Assembly: GCA_030704615.1 (NCBI GenBank)
Contig: CM060733.1
Location: 43,836,001 to 43,900,000, forward strand
Length of the DNA: 64,000 bases
Direction of reading: 5' to 3'
From: Takakia lepidozioides
Lineage: Eukaryota > Streptophyta > Takakiopsida > Takakiales > Takakiaceae
Of this stretch, positions 58,831 to 64,000 are shown piece by piece. The first letter of the stretch is position 1; each line of letters starts with the position of its first letter. The position numbers were made by a program, and so were the translations under genes. The notes under the pieces were generated by a model. That model did not search any database and was not told the DNA's origin. It worked only from the letters and a program-made list of their open reading frames with translations.

Positions 58831-59526
58831 ATGACTGATTGTTCTGAGTGGGCTGAGTACTTAGAGATTTCCAATTCTTCTATCTTGGAGTTTCCACCTC
58901 GGATAGCCAAGGGATGGGTGAGTAAAAGCCGCTTGACATTTGGCGACCATACTGGGGAACTGAGGCAAGAACAACTAGATGTGATAGGCATCTGGTGGGA
59001 TCATGGTGGATGGAGAATCAATGAATTTGATGTGAATCAAATTCCCTGTGAAACTAAGAAAGAAAGATTGTCCAAACAATTCTTTCAAAGATTCTTGGAA
59101 TTGCCAGACTGTTGCAAGAAAAACATTCTTAAGAGAGTGCATGATGCTGATCCAGAGTGGGGTCTAGAGAAAGGAGTGATAAAGATTTATCAAGTGGCCT
59201 GTAAAGGGAGAGCAAGTTGGTTACCAACACTGGTTTATGTGATAGTATTGCTATTAATTAAACGAGTGGAGTTTGAAAGTTGGGAAGAACAGAAGGTGAA
59301 TGTTTACACTCAAATGCATGAAGAACTTGTACTGGTAAAGAATTGGATTCCTAAGGATATCTTGTGGATCAAACTTACACCAAGAACAGCTTTTCAGACA
59401 TGCTTACCATATGGTTATATGGTAACGGAGCCTTCTAGTATAGCCAAGGGTGCATTAAAGCTTGAAAGAAATCCAGGCATATACGAGAGATACTATAGAA
59501 GAGAGATTTGGTTATTGCCTCATTAA
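58831..59526 (+). CDS. 231-residue protein at the 5' end of a gypsy-type element
   Basis: A clean ATG-initiated frame (MTDCSEWAEYLE...) ending at TAA 59,524. It has no domain I recognise. One hydrophobic stretch, LPTLVYVIVLLLI, lies near the middle. It is rich in Trp and charged residues. It stands directly upstream of gag-like frames on the same strand, so it may be the N-terminal part of a retrotransposon polyprotein or a gene captured by the element. Confidence 0.5.
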   Translation: MTDCSEWAEYLEISNSSILEFPPRIAKGWVSKSRLTFGDHTGELRQEQLDVIGIWWDHGGWRINEFDVNQIPCETKKERLSKQFFQRFLELPDCCKKNILKRVHDADPEWGLEKGVIKIYQVACKGRASWLPTLVYVIVLLLIKRVEFESWEEQKVNVYTQMHEELVLVKNWIPKDILWIKLTPRTAFQTCLPYGYMVTEPSSIAKGALKLERNPGIYERYYRREIWLLPH

Positions 59527-59699
59527 AGATATGAAAGACATGGGACATGAGTGATGAAAGAGAAGCTAGACTCCACAGATATTCAGCAAAAAAAGAAAGT
59601 TATTTGAAAGCTAATTATCCATATCTCTGGGAGAAAGGAATAGACATAGGGGAATCATCTGGACCGAGCTCACACCATTAAGACCAGAGAGTACATCAC

Positions 59700-61388
59700 C
59701 CATACCAGAAGAACCAGAGTTGGATGCCACTCCTTCTTATTCTTTACAAGAAAGATTAAGGGATTTGGTACAGGAAGAAGATCAGCCACGGGGGGAAAGA
59801 TCTGAGGTACTTCCCTGGGTTAAGGATTTGACAGAAATCTTTGATTAGAGTTGGCATGGAACACCAAGAGCAGGAACTCCAGTTTCTGAAACACGAGACA
59901 AAGAAGGAGAGGAAGATGTGGCAGAGCCAACAGAGAGTCCAGACTCTCCAACACCACTTCAGTTGAGTTATATGAGTGAGGAAGAAGAAATCCAAGAGAA
60001 GAACTTGGAAGATGAAAACAGAGAGAAGAATTTGGAAGATGAAGAGTATGAAGAAGTAGACCCAACAGTTGAGGTTGAGACTACAACTAGGTCATCCCAA
60101 CCTGTTGGACTTGGATCAAGTGGAGCACTTGGATCACAGGCCAACAAAGGTGTCGGCTCAGGGGGATCAGGCGGGCAGCTTGGATCTGGCTCTGGGGGGA
60201 CAGGGAGTGTGGGAAGTAGTGCAACTGGAGCTGAGGGTATTGCAAGTACAGGGGGGGGGCTACTAGGGAGTGCTCAGGGGCCAACACTAGGTGGGAGTTC
60301 CACCACTACAACAGCAGGTCCTCAAGGACCAGCACCAACAAGAGGACCAGCACCTGTCAGAGGACAGGGTGTAGGGCCACAGAAGGCGGTACCTCCAACA
60401 CGGGCAAAACCACATTTTCCAATATATGAAGGAAAAAATGGATCCTGATGTACACATCAGCCAATTAAAGCACATGTGTATAGTGAACAATGAGAATGGC
60501 GATGATGCCAAAATGAGACTGTTTCCTTGTTCACTTATCAAGAAAGCAAGTGAATGGTATGCAAGGTTTCCTAATAATCATTTCCTAACCTGGAATGGCC
60601 TTAGTACAACATTCCGAAACAGGTTCAGGACAAGTAAAACTGAGGATGAAGTGTATGGGAGTTTACAACAGTTAAGGCAAAAGAAGCATGAAACTGTTCA
60701 TGAAGAATATATGGAGAATCTGGAGTTAATGATGAAAAAACTGGCTGCTATACCAGCACCATGATTACAGAAGACTTGGTTTGTGAGTGGACTAAGACCT
60801 GAATTACAAAAAAAAATGGATATGCTACCCCATAATACAGTGGAAGAGGCATTCGAAACAGCCAACAGAATTGAGCAACTGGGAATGCTCAAGAGAGATA
60901 AAAGGGAAGATGAGGACTCTGTAGATGAGTTAGATGAGGAAGAAGAGCAAGAGCTCAGGAAGAAGAGCAAGAATAAGGAAAAGTTGAAGAGGGACAATTA
61001 TGAAATTGTTTTCTGAAGAAATCTTGAAATACGCCACAGAGGCTGCAACACATTGGAGGAAGGGTGTTTGGTGTGCAAAGTGCCAAAATGAAGGCCATAC
61101 CACAGCTGAATGCCACATAAAGGAGAAACATTGTACTATCTGTAAAATGGATAACCATTCTACTGAGAATTGTTATTACAATAGAAAGACATCTACAAGA
61201 AAACCTAGGCAAGTGAGGGTGCATTAAGTGCAACCCCAGCCAAGAAGAAACAGTGACCAGGACCATTATGGTAGGTCTGGTGGATATAACAATGGTATGG
61301 CAGGAAGAGGTCATCCAAGAGGGAATTACCAAGGCAATCCCAAAGGCAACTATCAGGGTAATCCAAGGGGGAATTACCAGCCAGGGAA
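59700..61388 (+). pseudogene. Ty3/gypsy gag remnant with CCHC knuckles
   Basis: In order: an acidic coiled region (EEEEIQEKNLEDENREKNLE), a Gly/Ser-rich linker (60,110-60,330), HFPIYEGKNGS then after a frame change DPDVHISQLKHMCIVNNENG, SEWYARFPNNHFLTW and GSLQQLRQKKHETV (the retrotransposon gag core), WFVSGLRPELQKKM, an Asp/Glu/Lys tract, and two zinc knuckles CAKCQNEGHTTAEC and CTICKMDNHSTENC (61,075-61,180), followed by NYQGNP repeats. Stops at 59,847, 60,446, 60,764 and 61,014 break it. Protease, RT and integrase are absent because the element is interrupted at 61,390. Confidence 0.85.
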
Positions 61389-61389
61389 T

Positions 61390-62223
61390 CACCAGCGTAG
61401 CTACGGCGTGAGCCCAGCCCCGTGAGCCTGGGAGCTGAGCTCACGTTGTAGCTGCAAAGCGTGAGCGGCACAAATCTGCTAGAGAAGCAAGTCCTATAGG
61501 CAAGGATTGCAGGAAGAGGGCCTATTACCGTGGACAAAACAAAGGGGGCCACCATGCACCATGTCTGCAATGCCTGCACAAAAAGAGGAATATGAAAATA
61601 TGGTAGATTTGAGCTCAGAATGATTGACACACTTTATTTCAATTCACAGATAGACGTTTACAATGAATGGCATGTGCATTTGCCCTGGTTCCGTGAACAA
61701 AATGTATGTGTTTGTCCTAAATGCAAAGTCTTCACACGGTAACCTCGAAACCAGCATGGGAAGCGGACATGGCTCGTATGTGTTCAAAGAGAATTTGGCG
61801 GAGCCCTACGTGAGGTGTCCCGCTGCAGAAGGGTGATGACTTCTCCGTAGCCTAGTGTGGCTTGGTGAATGAATTGGTCTCTCTTACCATCACAGCACAT
61901 AATTACAAGGTATATGTAATATTGATGTTTGCAGGGGACCCACTTCCCTCTCATGCCGAGAGCGCCCTCACGCATCGTTACAAAATCCGGACAAGTGCAC
62001 GTAGGGAAATTCCCCACGGTAACCAGATATTCTTTGCCATGAAGAACTGAGCCAATAGACAACACTGTGTAAATCCGTCCATACCCCGGGGCAGGGACTT
62101 TGGTGATACGAGTCACCCGAGCCTGCAAAATTCTAGCCGATTCCATCTTGCAGTCGTGATCTGCACCCGAAGCGACACGACGCACGGTTTTTCCATCTCT
62201 TTTTGTTGGGTGGGAATCGGCAA
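61390..62223 (-). mobile_element. Truncated MULE end with SWIM-finger exon
   Basis: It starts at the GTAGCTAC/GTGAGC module inside the gag remnant and ends abruptly at 62,223. The minus-strand frame 62,185-61,784 reads through TCTCPDFVTMREGAL...VPCKHQYYIYL (SWIM: CxC...CxH) without the one-base loss seen in the copy at 29,868. No catalytic core is present. It is a 5'-truncated transposase relic; the junction with gag at 61,390 marks one insertion edge. Confidence 0.8.
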
Positions 62224-63110
62224 GGATATATTACAATTATGGCACCATTATATGCTACCGAACTTAGATTTCTTAGCCTAAATCTGCAAGTACAAAGGCA
62301 CGAACACCTCGACGTGAAACCCAACGGTCAATATTCACTGACTGCCGTACGCAATTTCGGCGCCACAATAGCGACTGCAGCGGCACATAAATGAGTACTT
62401 CATGTCTTTACAACCAAGTATGCATTTTACAAAAATGCATATTCGTAGAAAAAACGTCATTTCCATGTATAAAACTTGTCATCAAATAGCAATGTCACTT
62501 ATCATCCCTATAACAGTGTCATTGTTCATCCATCATCTGGGTCAGTTCATTCATATTGCAGTGTCGTAATTCATCAGTGGAGGGGCCGACCGGTGTCAAG
62601 CTGGGACCGTTTATTCTTATTGCGGCACCGCAATTCATCCAAAAAGACACCGCATATCATCCAAAGCGCTCTTTATCGTCTTCAAGATAGACTCGTTCAT
62701 CTAAATTAGGATGAACATACCCGTAATAAAAATGAGTCGGCCCATCCGCAGAACGTGATAACCCGACACTGTTGAAATACGACGTCGTAATATAGTTGAA
62801 TGGGCCCATCTGTAGAACGGAATAGCCCGGCACAGATGAATTAATACGTCATATTATGGATGAACATGCCAATCCCCATAGCGGGATAACCCGACACTGA
62901 TGAGTTGCGGCGCTGTAATAGGGATAAACGGGCCCATCCCGAGGAATGGATAGCGTTCCTGGCCTGGATGAGTTCCACTGTTGGATGTGAGATCCCCAAT
63001 AAGACCCAGGCCCTCGTCCGGGATGTCATCATCCTTGCAGGCAACGGTCGCGGACCAAATACAGATCCAAAGTTGTCAGGTCTATAACGATCCCTGACCC
63101 AAGCCTTTAA
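62224..63110. repeat. Diverged 62-69 bp repeats; no gene
   Basis: ATAACCCGACACTG or a close variant recurs at about 62,759, 62,821 and 62,888, each near GGCCCATC and a GATGAA word. Inverted forms (ATTCATCC, GCAGTGTCGTAATTCATC) lie at 62,520-62,660. No coding sequence recognised. Confidence 0.6.
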
Positions 63111-63119
63111 GAGATAATA

Positions 63120-64000
63120 TTGTCAGAGATAGCAAAGCACTACTCAAAAACCATCAAACCAAAGATGTGGAAAAACTACATCATATCACCACCGCCTGTG
63201 TGGACCCGGCCGAGAAGGTATGCAAATGTCTGCTACTATTTTACTGTCTCATTAAAATCCTCTGTCACCTATCAAAATTGCTCTCTAACATATGTTACAA
63301 GATGAGTGCGAGCCTTGAAAGTGTGGACAGAAAAAAATGTTGCACCCACCTTGAAGAAGAGATGACTTGCATCAACAGCATGGACCATCTAACCTGCGAT
63401 GGCCAGAAGGTAAGCTCTAGAGTTGTCTAGTGTAAATTGCGGCGCCCTTATTCTAATTGTGGGGAATCTTATGTCAAAATAACGACCTTGTTTTTGTGCA
63501 GCCTCTTCTATTTGACACATTCACCAAGAAGAATTCAATTTTGAATTCTGGGGAGACGGTTGTATGGTTGACTCCATAGTGGACCCTATAGAGTATGACA
63601 TTCTCTTCGACCATGTCTCACCACGCAATATTCCATGGGACATGAGGGGGAGGGCTTGGAGGCATGGGAGGACAAGAAGTCTCACTTTCATTCAAATGCT
63701 GATGGAAACATGTTCAAGCATAGAAGGCAGGGTGTTGGACATTGCAGCCAACACAAGTAGGAGATTCTTGTAGTTGCGGTGTCGTTATTAGAGTCCATTG
63801 TCCTCTATAGATATTCATGGATTTACTAAAGCTACTCTCGATTGCTATTGACATATTTGTTCTTGATCACTCGACTCATGGATAGGTGCTTCAATGTACT
63901 AGGCCGGGCGCGAGTCTAGTCGGCATGTCTTCGCATTTGAAGGAAAAACAGCCTTCTACGACTCCCATGTAGCGGGCCTGCAGCAGTTGCCAGCAGAGGA
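63120..64000 (+). CDS. ParB/methyltransferase-like family, third C-terminal copy, diverged and partial
   Basis: Exons with GT-AG borders: one ending at about 63,213 (CCGAGAAG|GTATGC), one about 63,302-63,409 (MSASLESVDRKKC...CDGQK), and one about 63,503-63,757 with NIPWDMRG...SLTFIQMLMETC...GRVLDIAANT. The last aligns with PAFIQTIVECC...ARVLDLSMGTG of the copy at 47,584. After an intron, GRESSRHVFAFEGKTAFYD (from about 63,903) aligns with ASARHVFGIEGDAEIYK and runs off the window. Motif I is degenerate (DIAANT lacks both Gly). A stop at 63,579 breaks the long reading of the third exon unless splicing differs. Product and activity are unknown. Confidence 0.5.

Overview
This is nuclear DNA of a green plant, probably a seed-free land plant or a close streptophyte relative; the species cannot be fixed from the sequence. 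Evidence for a plant: PPR proteins ending in a complete DYW cytidine-deaminase-like domain, PDF motifs of the plant organellar ssDNA-binding (OSB) family, short GT-AG introns, a Mutator-like (MULE) transposase with a SWIM finger, Ty3/gypsy and LINE remnants, a long satellite and a 500-N assembly gap. Layout: (1) 1-7,760 and about 15,550-23,840 are two diverged direct copies of one segment. Each carries, on the minus strand, a composite gene: a tandem series of PDF-motif exon pairs followed by a large exon in which the last half PDF motif is in frame with a PPR-E-DYW protein. Copy 1 has five PDF motifs and seven near-identical 101-residue PPR triplets; copy 2 has seven and six. (2) 7,760-15,550 holds LINE and Ty3/gypsy debris and a decayed minus-strand fragment of the gene family described under (5). 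(3) 23,840-34,000 is repeat-rich: A-rich tracts, LINE remnants, a cluster of short palindromes, and two decayed MULE transposase genes. (4) 34,553-47,420 is a satellite of about 115-bp monomers, each with an 18-bp perfect hairpin. (5) 47,584-57,000 and 63,100-64,000 carry a multi-exon gene family whose predicted product joins a ParB-like domain (GNHRLLAW motif), a helical middle region, a basic linker and a beta-type (motif IV before motif I) DNA methyltransferase-like domain. One copy is nearly intact; the others are broken or incomplete. (6) 58,831-61,388 is a broken Ty3/gypsy gag region, cut at 61,390 by a truncated MULE end. A dispersed family of hairpins (stem core GTGCG-loop-CGCAC or GTGTCG-loop-CGACAC, with outer arms that differ between copies but stay self-complementary) recurs near the methyltransferase-like copies, the MULEs and the AT-rich region, and is the amplified core of the satellite. 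How the parts may work together (inference): the PDF-PPR-DYW genes look like organelle nucleic-acid-binding editing factors that vary by repeat gain and loss. The ParB/methyltransferase-like family and the hairpins co-occur and could be functionally linked, but nothing here proves it.
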